DNA from: Pseudorhodoferax sp047601025 | Lineage (GTDB): Bacteria > Pseudomonadota > Gammaproteobacteria > Burkholderiales > Burkholderiaceae_C | Direction: 5' to 3' | Length of the DNA: 64,000 nt | Assembly (NCBI RefSeq): GCF_047601025.1 | Contig: NZ_JASGJZ010000001.1 | Coordinates: 1,798,001 to 1,862,000 of the forward strand | Shown here: positions 42,211-51,045 of the stretch, piece after piece | Position numbering within the stretch: the stretch's first letter is position 1 | Layout: every line of letters begins with the position of its first letter | Notes under the pieces: generated by a model | What the model saw: only the letters and a program-made list of their open reading frames with translations | Told to the model about the DNA's origin: nothing | The model's database searches: none | Translations under genes and position numbers: made by a program

Positions 42211-43377
42211 TCAGGGGGTGCTCACGGAGCGCAGCTGCTGCTCCACGAAGTCCCCGTTGGGCTGGGTGATGCGTACCTGCACCGGCATGTAGCCCAGGGC
42301 GGGCGCCAGCCAGGCCTCGACCTTCTGGTCGGAGGCGCGCCGCGGGTCGCGGGTGAGCTTCAGGGCCTGGACGTGGTCGTAGGGCAGGTACAGCAGCTCC
42401 TCGCCCTGCAGCGTGAACGTCCAGGTGTCGGCGTCGCGCGGGCCGACCACCGGCAGCGTGATGCTGGTGCCGGCGGCGTGGCGGGCCGGGTCGCCGGCGA
42501 TGCGGCTGGCCAGCTGCAGCAGCACGCTGAGCTGGTCCTGCGCGTCCGGCAGCAGCGGCACGCTGGGCGTGCCGGCGCTGAAGCTGACGCGGCCCTGGTC
42601 GCGCTCGAACTGCGCGACCAGGTCGCGCCGGCGCCACTGGTCGGAGAAGCGGGCGGGCTCTAGGCCGTGTGCGGTGATCCGGCCGCTGCTGGTGCGCACG
42701 CGCGAGCCGATCAGGAAGGCGCTGTACTCCAGGCGCGCGTCGTAGGTGCTGCCGTCCTGCAGCCACAGCAGCTCGCCCATCGCGTGGTAGGTCTGCTGCC
42801 TGGCTTCGCCGGTCAGCGTGTACTTCAGCCGCACGGAGCCCGGGATCGCCAGCGGCTCCGCCGCGGCGCGGGTCGGCTCGGCCGGTGGCGGGGCCGGTGC
42901 GGCGCCGGCGGCCGGTACCGCTTCGGCGGCCGGTGCCGAGGCCGCCGGCTGCGGTGCTTCGGGTGCGGCGTCCTCGGCCGCGACCGGGGCCTGCGCAGGC
43001 AGGTCGGCTGCAGGCGGGTCGGCCGCGGCGGGGCCGGGCGCATCGGCGGGCGGCGCGGGTGCCTGGGCCGGTGCGGCGGGCGTGGTTGGTGGCGGCGCCG
43101 GCCGGGGCCGGCGTTTGGGGGCGGCAGGTGGCGGGAGCGGCGCCTGGGCCACGGCCGGTGCCGTGGCCGGCGGCGGCGGTGCCAGCAGGATGCTGCGCGT
43201 CGTGAAGGCGCGCGTGCGCGCCGGATCCGGCGGCGCCAGCATCGCCGGCAGCTGCTGCAGCGCCACCAGGTGCGCCAGCAGCACCGCCAGGCCCAGCCCG
43301 AGCAGCGCGGGCCCGCGCCGATTGCCTGTATCCTGCACCACCCCGGCCGCCATGCGATCTGCTTGCACGGCCCGCAT
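42211..43377 (-). CDS. DUF3108-family protein with Pro/Ala-rich periplasmic linker
   Basis: The 388-residue protein has one N-terminal transmembrane segment (GPALLGLGLAVLLAHLVAL) then about 130 residues rich in Pro and Ala, TonB-like in composition, and a C-terminal DUF3108 domain from about YTLTGEARQQTYHAMGELLW to the end. It is likely anchored in the inner membrane and spans the periplasm. The start could be the ATG at 43377 or the one at 43353; both precede the membrane segment. It is divergent from the FAH gene. Function unknown. Confidence 0.82.
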   Translation of the reverse strand: MRAVQADRMAAGVVQDTGNRRGPALLGLGLAVLLAHLVALQQLPAMLAPPDPARTRAFTTRSILLAPPPPATAPAVAQAPLPPPAAPKRRPRPAPPPTTPAAPAQAPAPPADAPGPAAADPPAADLPAQAPVAAEDAAPEAPQPAASAPAAEAVPAAGAAPAPPPAEPTRAAAEPLAIPGSVRLKYTLTGEARQQTYHAMGELLWLQDGSTYDARLEYSAFLIGSRVRTSSGRITAHGLEPARFSDQWRRRDLVAQFERDQGRVSFSAGTPSVPLLPDAQDQLSVLLQLASRIAGDPARHAAGTSITLPVVGPRDADTWTFTLQGEELLYLPYDHVQALKLTRDPRRASDQKVEAWLAPALGYMPVQVRITQPNGDFVEQQLRSVSTP

Positions 43378-43423
43378 TCTCCGCCCGGTGCGGATGCAGC
43401 GCCGGCGAGTCCCCGCCACCCCC

Positions 43424-44422
43424 ATGAAACTTGCCACCTACAAGGACGGTTCGCGCGATGGCCAGCTGGTCGTGGTCGCGCGCGACCTGTCCACGGCCCA
43501 CTACGCGAGCCAGATCGCCGGCCACATGCGCCAGCTGCTGGACGACTGGAACTTCATCGCGCCGCAGCTGCAGGACCTGTACGACGCGCTGAACGCCGGC
43601 CGCGCCCGCCACGCGTTTCCGTTCGACCCGCGGCAGTGCATGGCGCCGCTGCCGCGCACCGGCCTGCTGGCGCGGGGCCAGGCCTGGCACGGCGGCTGGC
43701 CGGACGAGGCCGGCGATCCGGCCCTGGCGCTGGCGGCGGCCGACGGCCTGGCCGGCCCCTGCGACCCGTTGCCCTGCGGCGCCGAGCCGTGGCAGATGGA
43801 CTTCGGCGCCGGCCTGGCCGTGGTGACGGCCGACCTGCCGCTGCGCGCCAGCCCCGCGCAGGCGCTGGACGGCGTGCGCCTGCTGCTGCTGTCCAACGCG
43901 GTGCGGCTGCATGCCGAGGGCCTGGCGCCCGTGCAGCGCCTGCCGCTGGCCGCGTTCGGCCCGGTCGCGGCGACCCCGGACGAGTTCGGCGACGCCTGGG
44001 ACCACGGCCGCGTCCACCTGAGCCTGCGCACCGCCTGGAATGGCCGCCGCCTCGGCCTGGCCGACACCGCCGCCGGCATGCGCTGGCATTTCGGCGAGCT
44101 GGCCGCCCGGCTGTGCGCCACGCGCGCGCTGGCGGCCGGCAGCATCGTCTGCGGCGGCACGGTGCGCAGCCCCGGCGAGCGGCAGGGCGGCGAGCGCCTG
44201 CGCTGGCCGCACGGGGCCCATGCGCTGGCCGACCAGCGCGCGATCGAGGCGCTGCGGGACGGCCAGGCCGCCACCGGCTTCCTGCGCCTGGGCGATACCG
44301 TGCACATCGAGGCCAGGGCGCACGACGGCCAGAGCGTGTTCGGCGCGATCGAGCAGGAGGTCGTCCCGGTCGCCGATGGCGCGGCCGCGGCACCGGTGCG
44401 GAACGGCTCGCCTTTGCAGTAA
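43424..44422 (+). CDS. Fumarylacetoacetate hydrolase family protein
   Basis: The 332-residue protein starts MKLATYKDGSRDGQLVVVARD and has an N-terminal cap and a C-terminal FAH domain with WHFGELAARLCATRALAAG and a late GDTVHIEARA-type motif. FAH-family enzymes act on C-C bonds of beta-diketo acids with a metal ion; the substrate here is not assignable. Comparison is best with the two-domain type seen in Burkholderiales. The ATG at 43424 is the first plausible start of the conserved N-terminus. Confidence 0.87.
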   Translation: MKLATYKDGSRDGQLVVVARDLSTAHYASQIAGHMRQLLDDWNFIAPQLQDLYDALNAGRARHAFPFDPRQCMAPLPRTGLLARGQAWHGGWPDEAGDPALALAAADGLAGPCDPLPCGAEPWQMDFGAGLAVVTADLPLRASPAQALDGVRLLLLSNAVRLHAEGLAPVQRLPLAAFGPVAATPDEFGDAWDHGRVHLSLRTAWNGRRLGLADTAAGMRWHFGELAARLCATRALAAGSIVCGGTVRSPGERQGGERLRWPHGAHALADQRAIEALRDGQAATGFLRLGDTVHIEARAHDGQSVFGAIEQEVVPVADGAAAAPVRNGSPLQ

Positions 44423-44462
44423 GCTGGCCGGCCCTTCAATACCCCTACCCAGGAGGAGACCC

Positions 44463-45086
44463 ATGAGCGACGATGCATCTTCCGCCGGCTTCGGCAAATT
44501 CGTGCCCGGCTTCGACTTTCTGCAGAGCCTGGCGAAAGGCGCGGCCAAGAGCATTCCGCAGATGCCGACGCTGGGCGGCTGGGTCGCGCCGACGCTGAGC
44601 GTGGAGGAGCTGGACAAGCGCATCACCGAGCTCAAGGCGGTGCAGTTCTGGCTGGACCAGAACGCCGCGGCGCTCAAGGCCACGATCCAGGCGCTGGAGG
44701 TGCAGAAGATGACGGTGGCCACGCTGCAGAACATGAACGTCAGCATGGCGGAGGTGGCCAAGGCCTTCACCACGCCGCCCGACACGGCCGCCGCGGCCAA
44801 GCCGGCCGGGCGCCGTGCCGAAGCGCCGGCGCCCGCGCCGGCCGCCGAGGCGCAGGAGGATGGCGCCGAGGCCGGGCCGGCCCGGGCCGCCGCTGGCATG
44901 ATCGACGCGATGCAGTGGTGGGGCGCGCTGACGCAGCAGTTCCAGCAGATCGCCGCCTCGGCGCTGCAGGAGGCCACGGCCCGTGCCCGGGCCGAGCCCG
45001 CCCCGGAGCCGTCGGCGCCGCCGGCCGAGCCCCAGGCCGCGGCCAAGCCCGCCCGCAAGACGGCGGCGCGCAAGCGCGCCGGCTGA
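44463..45086 (+). CDS. PhaM-like polyhydroxyalkanoate granule protein
   Basis: The 207-residue protein has the PhaM block PTLSVEELDKRITELKAVQFW and LDQNAAALKATIQALEVQKM, then an Ala/Pro-rich region and a basic C-terminus (KPARKTAARKRAG). In Ralstonia, PhaM activates PHB synthase and attaches granules to the nucleoid through a basic tail. A very strong AGGAGGAG site precedes the ATG at 44463. The gene is alone and is followed by a hairpin. Confidence 0.82.
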   Translation: MSDDASSAGFGKFVPGFDFLQSLAKGAAKSIPQMPTLGGWVAPTLSVEELDKRITELKAVQFWLDQNAAALKATIQALEVQKMTVATLQNMNVSMAEVAKAFTTPPDTAAAAKPAGRRAEAPAPAPAAEAQEDGAEAGPARAAAGMIDAMQWWGALTQQFQQIAASALQEATARARAEPAPEPSAPPAEPQAAAKPARKTAARKRAG

Positions 45087-45090
45087 GCGA

Positions 45091-45110
45091 GCCCCGGCGC
45101 GCACCGGGGC
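45091..45110 (+). terminator. Hairpin terminator after the PhaM-like gene
   Basis: GCCCCGG at 45091-45097 pairs with CCGGGGC at 45104-45110 around a 6-base loop, just past the PhaM-like stop. The trailing CTTGG has no T-run, so its efficiency is uncertain. Confidence 0.4.
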
Positions 45111-45149
45111 CTTGGCGCCGGCCGCGGCGCCGCGTGGCAGGATGCCTGC

Positions 45150-46418
45150 ATGAAACTCTTCCCCTACGGCCATGCCACGCACCCCCACTGGCGCATGGCC
45201 GCCGGCCTGGTGCTGGCGCAGCTGCGCGCGCAGATGGCGCTGCCGGACTACGCCGGCACGCCGACGCTGGCGCTGCTGTACATCACCGACCACTACGCCG
45301 ACGCGGCCCAGGACATCCTGGACCACCTGGGCGCCGAGCTGCCCGAGGTCACCGACTGGGCCGGCACCGTGGGCGTGGGCATCGCCGCCAACAACGTCGA
45401 GTACATCGACGAGCCGGCCCTGGCCGTGATGCTGCTGGGCGTGCCGGCGCACCAGTACCGCGTGTTCTCCGGCGTGGCGCCGCTGGGCCTGGGCTTCCAG
45501 GCCCATACCGCGCTGGTGCATGCCGACGCCGGCACGCAGGACCTGGCCGAGCTGATCGCCGAGATGGCCGGCCGCACCGACACCGGCTACCTGTTCGGCG
45601 GCCTGGCCTCCAGCCGCGGCGCGACGGTGCAGTTCGCCGTCGGCGGCAACGGCAACATCCGCGGCCAGGGCGCTGCGCGCGGCGTGTTCCGCGGCGGCCT
45701 GTCGGGCGTGGCCTTCGCGCCGGAGGTCGCGCTGGTCTCGCGCGTGACCCAGGGCTGCCGGCCGGTCGCGCCCGAGCGCAGCGTGACCGCGGCCGAGGGC
45801 AACGTGGTGACCGCGCTGGACGGCCGGCCCGCGCTGCAGCTGCTGCTGCAGGACCTGGGCGTCACGCTGGAGCAGCCGCAGGCCGCGCTGGCGCGCGTGC
45901 GCGCCACGCTGGCCGGGCTGCGCGCGGCGCCCGGCGCGCCGGGCAGCGACGCCGTGCGCCGGCCCGGCAGCTTCGGCCCCGACGTGCGCGTGCGCCACAT
46001 CGTCGGCCTCGACCCGGCGCGCCAGGGCGTGGCCATCGCCGAGCCGGTGGAAGTCGGCGCGCGGCTGAGCTTCTGCCAGCGCGATCCGGCCGCCGCGCGC
46101 GCCGACCTGATGCGCATCTGCGCCGAGATCCGCGAGGAGCTGGAGCCCGAGGAGATGGCGGTCGAGCAGGCGGTCGCGCTGTCGGCGCATGCCGGCGTCT
46201 CCACGCCGCATCCGGCGCGGCGCATGGCCGGCGCCGTCTACGTCAGCTGCGCCGGCCGCGGCGGGCCGCATTTCGGCGGTCCCAGCGCCGAGCTGCAGAT
46301 CGTGCGCCATGCGCTGGGCGACGTGCCGCTGGTCGGCTTCTTCGCCGGCGGCGAGATCGCCCGCCACCACCTGTACGGCTACACCAGCGTGCTGACGGTG
46401 TTCACGGCGCCGGCGTAG
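45150..46418 (+). CDS. FIST-domain sensory protein (FIST N and C domains)
   Basis: The 422-residue protein has an N-terminal FIST domain (TLALLYITDHYADAA, TVGVGIAANNVEYIDEPALAV, GYLFGGLASSRG) and a FIST_C domain with VYVSCAGRGGPHFGGPSAEL and PLVGFFAGGEIARHHLYGYT. FIST domains are proposed to bind small ligands in signal transduction. No signalling output domain is fused, so it would act through partners. It is convergent with the Xre-type gene 6 bases away. Confidence 0.86.
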   Translation: MKLFPYGHATHPHWRMAAGLVLAQLRAQMALPDYAGTPTLALLYITDHYADAAQDILDHLGAELPEVTDWAGTVGVGIAANNVEYIDEPALAVMLLGVPAHQYRVFSGVAPLGLGFQAHTALVHADAGTQDLAELIAEMAGRTDTGYLFGGLASSRGATVQFAVGGNGNIRGQGAARGVFRGGLSGVAFAPEVALVSRVTQGCRPVAPERSVTAAEGNVVTALDGRPALQLLLQDLGVTLEQPQAALARVRATLAGLRAAPGAPGSDAVRRPGSFGPDVRVRHIVGLDPARQGVAIAEPVEVGARLSFCQRDPAAARADLMRICAEIREELEPEEMAVEQAVALSAHAGVSTPHPARRMAGAVYVSCAGRGGPHFGGPSAELQIVRHALGDVPLVGFFAGGEIARHHLYGYTSVLTVFTAPA

Positions 46419-46424
46419 CCGCGC

Positions 46425-47156
46425 TCAGCGGCGCAGCGCGGCGAACGCCGCGAACTCCCAGCTGCGCATCGCCAGCAGCAGCGTGTAGCCCTCGCGCGCG
46501 GACGCGGGCAGCTTCTGGTCCGCGAGGTGCTGCTGCGCGAAGTCCTGCGCGACGCGCTGCAGCCGCTCCACGAAGGCCGGCGCCAGTTCGCGGCCGATCG
46601 AGCCGTGCACCAGCAGCAGGCCCTCGCCCGGGCCGTCGAAGCCGCCGGCGTAGTAGTCCAGCAGCGCGTCCTCGCGGAAGAAATGCATGACCGGCCCGTG
46701 CGGCCGCCAGCGGAAGGTCTTGGCCAGCTTGAGCCGGTAGCGGTTCAGCGGGCGCAGCTCGATGATGCCGAGGCGGTCCAGCTGCGCCAGGTGGCCGATG
46801 CACTCGGCCTCGGTCAGCCGGTAGGCGGCGACGATCTGCTCCAGCGTCCACTGGCTCAGCACGCAGATGGCCACCAGCAGCAGCTTCTTGTCGGCGACCA
46901 CGGCGCGCTCCTGGTCCTCGCGCAGCTGGTTCAGCAGCGGCCGGGCGTCGGCCACGTGCCGCGCCAGGTCGGCGAAGTCGATCTTCAAGGCGCGGCAGAC
47001 CGCGTCCACCCGCGACAGCGGCATGTCGCCCCTGGCCAGCATGCGCTTGACGCTGGACTCGGCCATGCCGAGCGCGCGCGCCAGGTCGGCATACGTCATG
47101 CGCGCGGCCTTGAGTTCCTTCTTCAGCGCTGCGACGAGGTCGGCCGTGGTGCCCAT
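46425..47156 (-). CDS. Xre-family DNA-binding regulator with C-terminal winged-helix-like region
   Basis: The 243-residue protein has an N-terminal helix-turn-helix at about residues 18-62 (MTYADLARALGMAESSVKRM, then LSRVDAVCRALKIDFADLARH). The rest has a second helix-turn-helix-like stretch (WTLEQIVAAYRLTEAECIGHL, LDRLGIIELRPLNRYRLKLA). It is probably a repressor or activator with an unknown effector. It is divergent from the ceramidase-like fusion gene across about 120 bases, so it may control it. Confidence 0.85.
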   Translation of the reverse strand: MGTTADLVAALKKELKAARMTYADLARALGMAESSVKRMLARGDMPLSRVDAVCRALKIDFADLARHVADARPLLNQLREDQERAVVADKKLLLVAICVLSQWTLEQIVAAYRLTEAECIGHLAQLDRLGIIELRPLNRYRLKLAKTFRWRPHGPVMHFFREDALLDYYAGGFDGPGEGLLLVHGSIGRELAPAFVERLQRVAQDFAQQHLADQKLPASAREGYTLLLAMRSWEFAAFAALRR

Positions 47157-47275
47157 GGGTATCGATTATGGATACCTGGAGGCGCGAAAACGGAGACCCG
47201 TGCCGCTGGACGATGCCGGCAGGCCGCTGGGCCGGCACAGTGCGGCGCCTCGCCACTGCCCACCCGAGGTCCCGC

Positions 47276-49963
47276 ATGTCCCACCCCGCCCCTTTCCTGA
47301 CGCCGGCCGAAGCCGGCCTGCTGCTGGCCGCGCTCGCGCTGTCGGCGCTGGCCCTGCTCGGCCCGCCGGTGGTGCCGCCGCTGGCGCCGCACGACTTCGC
47401 CGACGCGCGCCGCTGGTTCGGTATCCCGCACGCGGGCGACGTGCTGAGCAACCTGGGCTTCGCCGTGGCCGGCGCCTGGGGCCTGTACCGGCTGCGCGGC
47501 GCCGGGTTGCCGATGGCGCGGCTGTTCTTCACCGGCCTGCTGGCCACGGCGCTGGGATCGGCCGTCTACCACTGGCAGCCCGGCGACGCCGGGCTGGCGC
47601 TGGACCGGCTGGGCATGGGCGTGGCCTTCGCCGGCATGCTGGGGCTGGCGGCGGACGGCCGGGTGAGCCCGCGCGCCGGCCGGGCTGCGGCCGCGGTGGC
47701 CTTGGCGGCGACGCCGCTGGCCGTCGGCGCCTGGCTGGCCTGGGCGGACCTGCGGCCCTGGGCCGTGCTGCAGCTGGGCGGCATGGCCGTGGTGCTGGCG
47801 CTGGCGCTGCTGCCGGCGCGGCCCGGCGCGCCGGCGGTCCGGCTGTGGGCCGTGGTCGCCTGGTATGCCGCGGCCAAGCTCTGCGAACTGGCCGACCACG
47901 CCGTGCTGGCCGCCAGCGCGGGCGGGGTCTCCGGCCACAATCTGAAGCATCTGCTGGCCGCCGCCGCGGCGCTGCCGGTGCTGGCCGCACTGCGGCCCGT
48001 CTCTACCCGCCCGTCCTGCCGACCGACCATGACCACCGACGCCCCCGCGCCCGCCGCCGCGCCGAACCAGTTCGCCCTGCTGGGCCAGCGCCGCTTCGCG
48101 CCGTTCTTCTGGACGCAGTTCGCCGGCGCCGCCAACGACAACCTGTTCAAGTTCGCGTTCACCGTGATGGTGACCTACCAGCTCGGCGTGGCCTGGCTGC
48201 CGCCGGCCATGGCGGGCCTGGTGATCGGCGCGCTGTTTATCCTGCCGTTCCTGCTGTTCTCGGCCACCAGCGGGCAGCTGGCCGACAAGCTGCCCAAGAC
48301 CCAGGTGATCCGCGGCGTCAAGAACCTGGAGATCGCAATCATGGCCGTGGCGGCCTTCGGCTTCCTGAGCCCGTCGCCGGCGGTGCAGGTGCCGGTGCTG
48401 CTGGGCTGCACCTTCCTGATGGGGCTGCACTCCACGCTGTTCGGGCCGGTCAAGTTCGCCTACCTGCCGCAGGTGCTCGGCGAGCGCGAGCTGACCGGCG
48501 GCAACGGCATGGTGGAGATGGGCACCTTCGTCGCGATCCTGCTCGGCAACGTCGCCGGCGGCCTGCTGATCGCGCTGCCCGGCGCGGGCCGCGCCAGCGT
48601 CGCCGCCGCCTGCCTCGCCATCGCGGTGGCGGGCCGGCTGTCGGCGCAGGCCATCCCGCGGCTGCCGGCCACCGACCCGGGGCTGCGCATCAACTGGAAC
48701 CCGGTCAGCGAGACCTGGCGCAACCTCAGGCTCGCGCACGGCAACGCGGTGGTGTTCCGCTCGCTGCTGGGCATCAGCTGGATGTGGTTCTTCGGCGCGG
48801 TGTTCCTGAGCCAGTTCCCGAGCCTGGCCAAGGAGGTGCTGCACGGCGACGAGCGCGTGGCCTCGCTGCTGCTGGTGGTGTTCTCCATCGGCATCGCGGC
48901 CGGCTCGCTGCTGTGCGAGGTGCTGAGCCGGCGCCACGTGGAGATCGGCCTGGTGCCGCTGGGCGCGCTCGGCATGAGCGTGTTCGGCGTGGACCTGTAC
49001 GTCGCGCTGCGCGGCCTGCCGGACGCGGCCGCCATGGGGCTGGCCGAGTTCCTGGCCCGGCCGGCGCATTGGCGCGTGATGGCCGACCTGGCGCTGTTGG
49101 CGCTGTCCGCCGGGCTGTACAGCGTGCCCATGTACGCGCTGATCCAGCTGCGCAGCCCGGCCACGCACCGGGCGCGCGTCATCGCGGCCAACAACATCCT
49201 GAACGCGCTGTTCATGATCGCCAGCAGCCTGATCGCCGGCGCGCTGCTGGGCGCCGGCTTCACGGTGCCGCAGGTGTTCCTGTTCACGGCGCTGGCCAAC
49301 GCCGTGGTCGGCCTGTACATCTTCCTGCTGGTGCCGGAATACCTGCTGCGCTTCGTGGCCTGGGGGCTGTCGCACCTGGTCTACCGCTTCCACGTGCGCG
49401 GCGACGAGCACATCCCGCGCGCCGGCCCGGCCGTGCTGGTCTGCAACCACGTGAGCTTCGTCGACGCCATCTTGCTGATGGCCGCCAGCCCGCGGCCGAT
49501 CCGCTTCGTGATGGACCACCGCATCTTCCGCGTGCCGGTGCTGGGCTGGCTGTTCCGGCTGGCCGGGGCGATCCCGATCGCGCCGCGGCAGGAAGACCCG
49601 GCCGCCTACGCCGCCGCCTTCGAGGCCGCCGGCCAGGTGCTGCGCGAGGGCGACCTGCTGGGCATCTTCCCCGAAGGCGGCATCACCCGCGACGGCCAGC
49701 TGCAGCCGTTCAAGGGCGGCGTCGCCAAGATCCTGGCCCAGGCCGGCGCGGACGGCCTGCAGGTGCCGGTCGTGCCGATGGCGCTGACCAACCTGTGGGG
49801 CTCGTACTTCAGCCGCATCGAGCCGGCGGGCGCGATGGCGCGGCCGTTCCGGCGCGGCGCCTGGAGCCGCGTGGGGCTGGAGATCGGCCCGGCCGTGGCG
49901 GGCGCCGATGCCGCGCCGCAGGCCCTGCAGGAACGGGTCGCGGCGTTGCTGCGCCGCGACTGA
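47276..49963 (+). CDS. Ceramidase-like (CREST) membrane hydrolase fused to LplT-type MFS and PlsC acyltransferase
   Basis: One open frame of 895 codons carries three parts. Residues 1-about 240 have about seven transmembrane segments and CREST-type catalytic motifs: Ser95-x3-His99 (SAVYH), Asp110 and His221-x3-His225. From Met252 (48029) a 12-segment MFS part begins (FWTQFAGAANDNLFKFAFTV), like LplT. From about residue 700 there is an acyltransferase with NHVSFVD (His725, Asp730) and FPEGG (798-802). LplT and PlsC fusions remodel lysophospholipid. No stop separates the parts and no ribosome site precedes Met252. The start at 47276 (MSHPAPF) was preferred to 47168. A lost stop codon or sequencing error would split it into two genes. 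Confidence 0.8.
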   Translation: MSHPAPFLTPAEAGLLLAALALSALALLGPPVVPPLAPHDFADARRWFGIPHAGDVLSNLGFAVAGAWGLYRLRGAGLPMARLFFTGLLATALGSAVYHWQPGDAGLALDRLGMGVAFAGMLGLAADGRVSPRAGRAAAAVALAATPLAVGAWLAWADLRPWAVLQLGGMAVVLALALLPARPGAPAVRLWAVVAWYAAAKLCELADHAVLAASAGGVSGHNLKHLLAAAAALPVLAALRPVSTRPSCRPTMTTDAPAPAAAPNQFALLGQRRFAPFFWTQFAGAANDNLFKFAFTVMVTYQLGVAWLPPAMAGLVIGALFILPFLLFSATSGQLADKLPKTQVIRGVKNLEIAIMAVAAFGFLSPSPAVQVPVLLGCTFLMGLHSTLFGPVKFAYLPQVLGERELTGGNGMVEMGTFVAILLGNVAGGLLIALPGAGRASVAAACLAIAVAGRLSAQAIPRLPATDPGLRINWNPVSETWRNLRLAHGNAVVFRSLLGISWMWFFGAVFLSQFPSLAKEVLHGDERVASLLLVVFSIGIAAGSLLCEVLSRRHVEIGLVPLGALGMSVFGVDLYVALRGLPDAAAMGLAEFLARPAHWRVMADLALLALSAGLYSVPMYALIQLRSPATHRARVIAANNILNALFMIASSLIAGALLGAGFTVPQVFLFTALANAVVGLYIFLLVPEYLLRFVAWGLSHLVYRFHVRGDEHIPRAGPAVLVCNHVSFVDAILLMAASPRPIRFVMDHRIFRVPVLGWLFRLAGAIPIAPRQEDPAAYAAAFEAAGQVLREGDLLGIFPEGGITRDGQLQPFKGGVAKILAQAGADGLQVPVVPMALTNLWGSYFSRIEPAGAMARPFRRGAWSRVGLEIGPAVAGADAAPQALQERVAALLRRD

Positions 49964-49994
49964 CAGCACTGGCATCACACGGAGGAACACGACG

Positions 49995-51041
49995 ATGCGC
50001 ACATCCCTGCGCCTGTCCGAACGCTGGTACAGCCGCGCCCTGTGGCTGGTGGCCCTGGTGTTCGCGGGCTTCCTGATCGGCCTGGGCGGCGCCCTGGTCG
50101 GCGACCTGCCGCGCGTGGAGCACCAGCACCGCGTCGAGGACTTCATGGACGCGTCGGCCGCCGGGCCGGTGCAGGCCGCCCAGGCCCAGGCCGAGGCCGC
50201 GCAGCGGCAGGCCGGCAGCGAGCTGGAGCGCGCCGAGCTGAAGCTGCAGGCCGCGGCCCAGGCCTACGTGAACGGCCGGCAGACCTTCGAGAACTGGATC
50301 GCCACGCGCGGCGCCACGCAGCTGTCGGGGCAGGACGCGGCCCTCGTCCAGCGCACCCGGGCGCTGGACGCGCTGAAGGCGGCCGAGGAGGCCGAGCAGC
50401 GCCAGGTGGACGCGCTGCGCGAACGCGCGGCCGGCGCGCGCCAGGCGGCGGAGCGGGCCGACGCGCAGTGGCGCGTGCTGGAACGCCAGGCGCGCGAACG
50501 CTGGGCCGCCGAGCAGCGCCGGGCGGAGCTGCGCGTGTTCCTGTACCGGCTGGCGCTGACGCTGCCGCTGTTGGCCGTCGCCGGCTGGCTGTTCGCGAAG
50601 AAGCGCCGCAGCACCTGGTGGCCGTTCGTCTGGGGCTTCATCCTGTTCGCGCTGTTCACGTTCTTCGTGGAACTGGTGCCCTACCTGCCGAGCTACGGCG
50701 GCTACGTGCGCTACACGGTCGGCATCGTGGTCACGGTGCTGGTCGGGCGGCAGGCCATCCTGGCGCTGCAGCGCTACCTGGCGCGCCAGCAGCAGGCCGA
50801 GGCGCAGCCCGATGCAGAGCGCCGCCGCACGCTGGACTACGACCTGGCGCTGGCGCGGCTGGCCAAGAAGGTCTGCCCCGGCTGCGAGCGGCAGGTGGAC
50901 CTGCAGGACGGCGTGACCGACTTCTGCCCGCACTGCGGCATCGGATTGTTCGACCGCTGCGGCGGCTGCCAGCTGCGCAAGAGCGCGTTCGCGCGCTATT
51001 GCCCCGGCTGCGGTGCCGCGGCGCGCGCGTCGGCCGGCTGA
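49995..51041 (+). CDS. Membrane protein with coiled coil and C-terminal double zinc ribbon
   Basis: The 348-residue protein is preceded by GGAGG and has a transmembrane segment at about 15-38 (LWLVALVFAGFLIGLGGALV), an Ala/Glu/Gln-rich coiled coil of about 130 residues, then three hydrophobic segments (LPLLAVAGWLF, PFVWGFILFALFTFF, VGIVVTVLVG), and a C-terminal CPGCERQVDL / CPHCGIGLFDRCGGC / CPGCGAAAR zinc-ribbon pair. The coiled coil is probably outside the membrane, the ribbons in the cytoplasm. I do not recognise a characterised family. It may be co-transcribed with the upstream fusion gene (31-base gap). Confidence 0.8.
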   Translation: MRTSLRLSERWYSRALWLVALVFAGFLIGLGGALVGDLPRVEHQHRVEDFMDASAAGPVQAAQAQAEAAQRQAGSELERAELKLQAAAQAYVNGRQTFENWIATRGATQLSGQDAALVQRTRALDALKAAEEAEQRQVDALRERAAGARQAAERADAQWRVLERQARERWAAEQRRAELRVFLYRLALTLPLLAVAGWLFAKKRRSTWWPFVWGFILFALFTFFVELVPYLPSYGGYVRYTVGIVVTVLVGRQAILALQRYLARQQQAEAQPDAERRRTLDYDLALARLAKKVCPGCERQVDLQDGVTDFCPHCGIGLFDRCGGCQLRKSAFARYCPGCGAAARASAG

Positions 51042-51045
51042 GCAG

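Noticed and set aside
47168..47275. Upstream start of the ceramidase-like fusion (MDTWRREN)
   Set aside because: The 36 extra codons are Arg-rich and unlike the conserved membrane start; MSHPAPF at 47276 fits better.
47123..50146. 1007-codon open frame on the minus strand opposite the ceramidase-like fusion
   Set aside because: Composition is Arg/Gln/His-rich without motifs, and the plus-strand protein has clear membrane segments and catalytic motifs.
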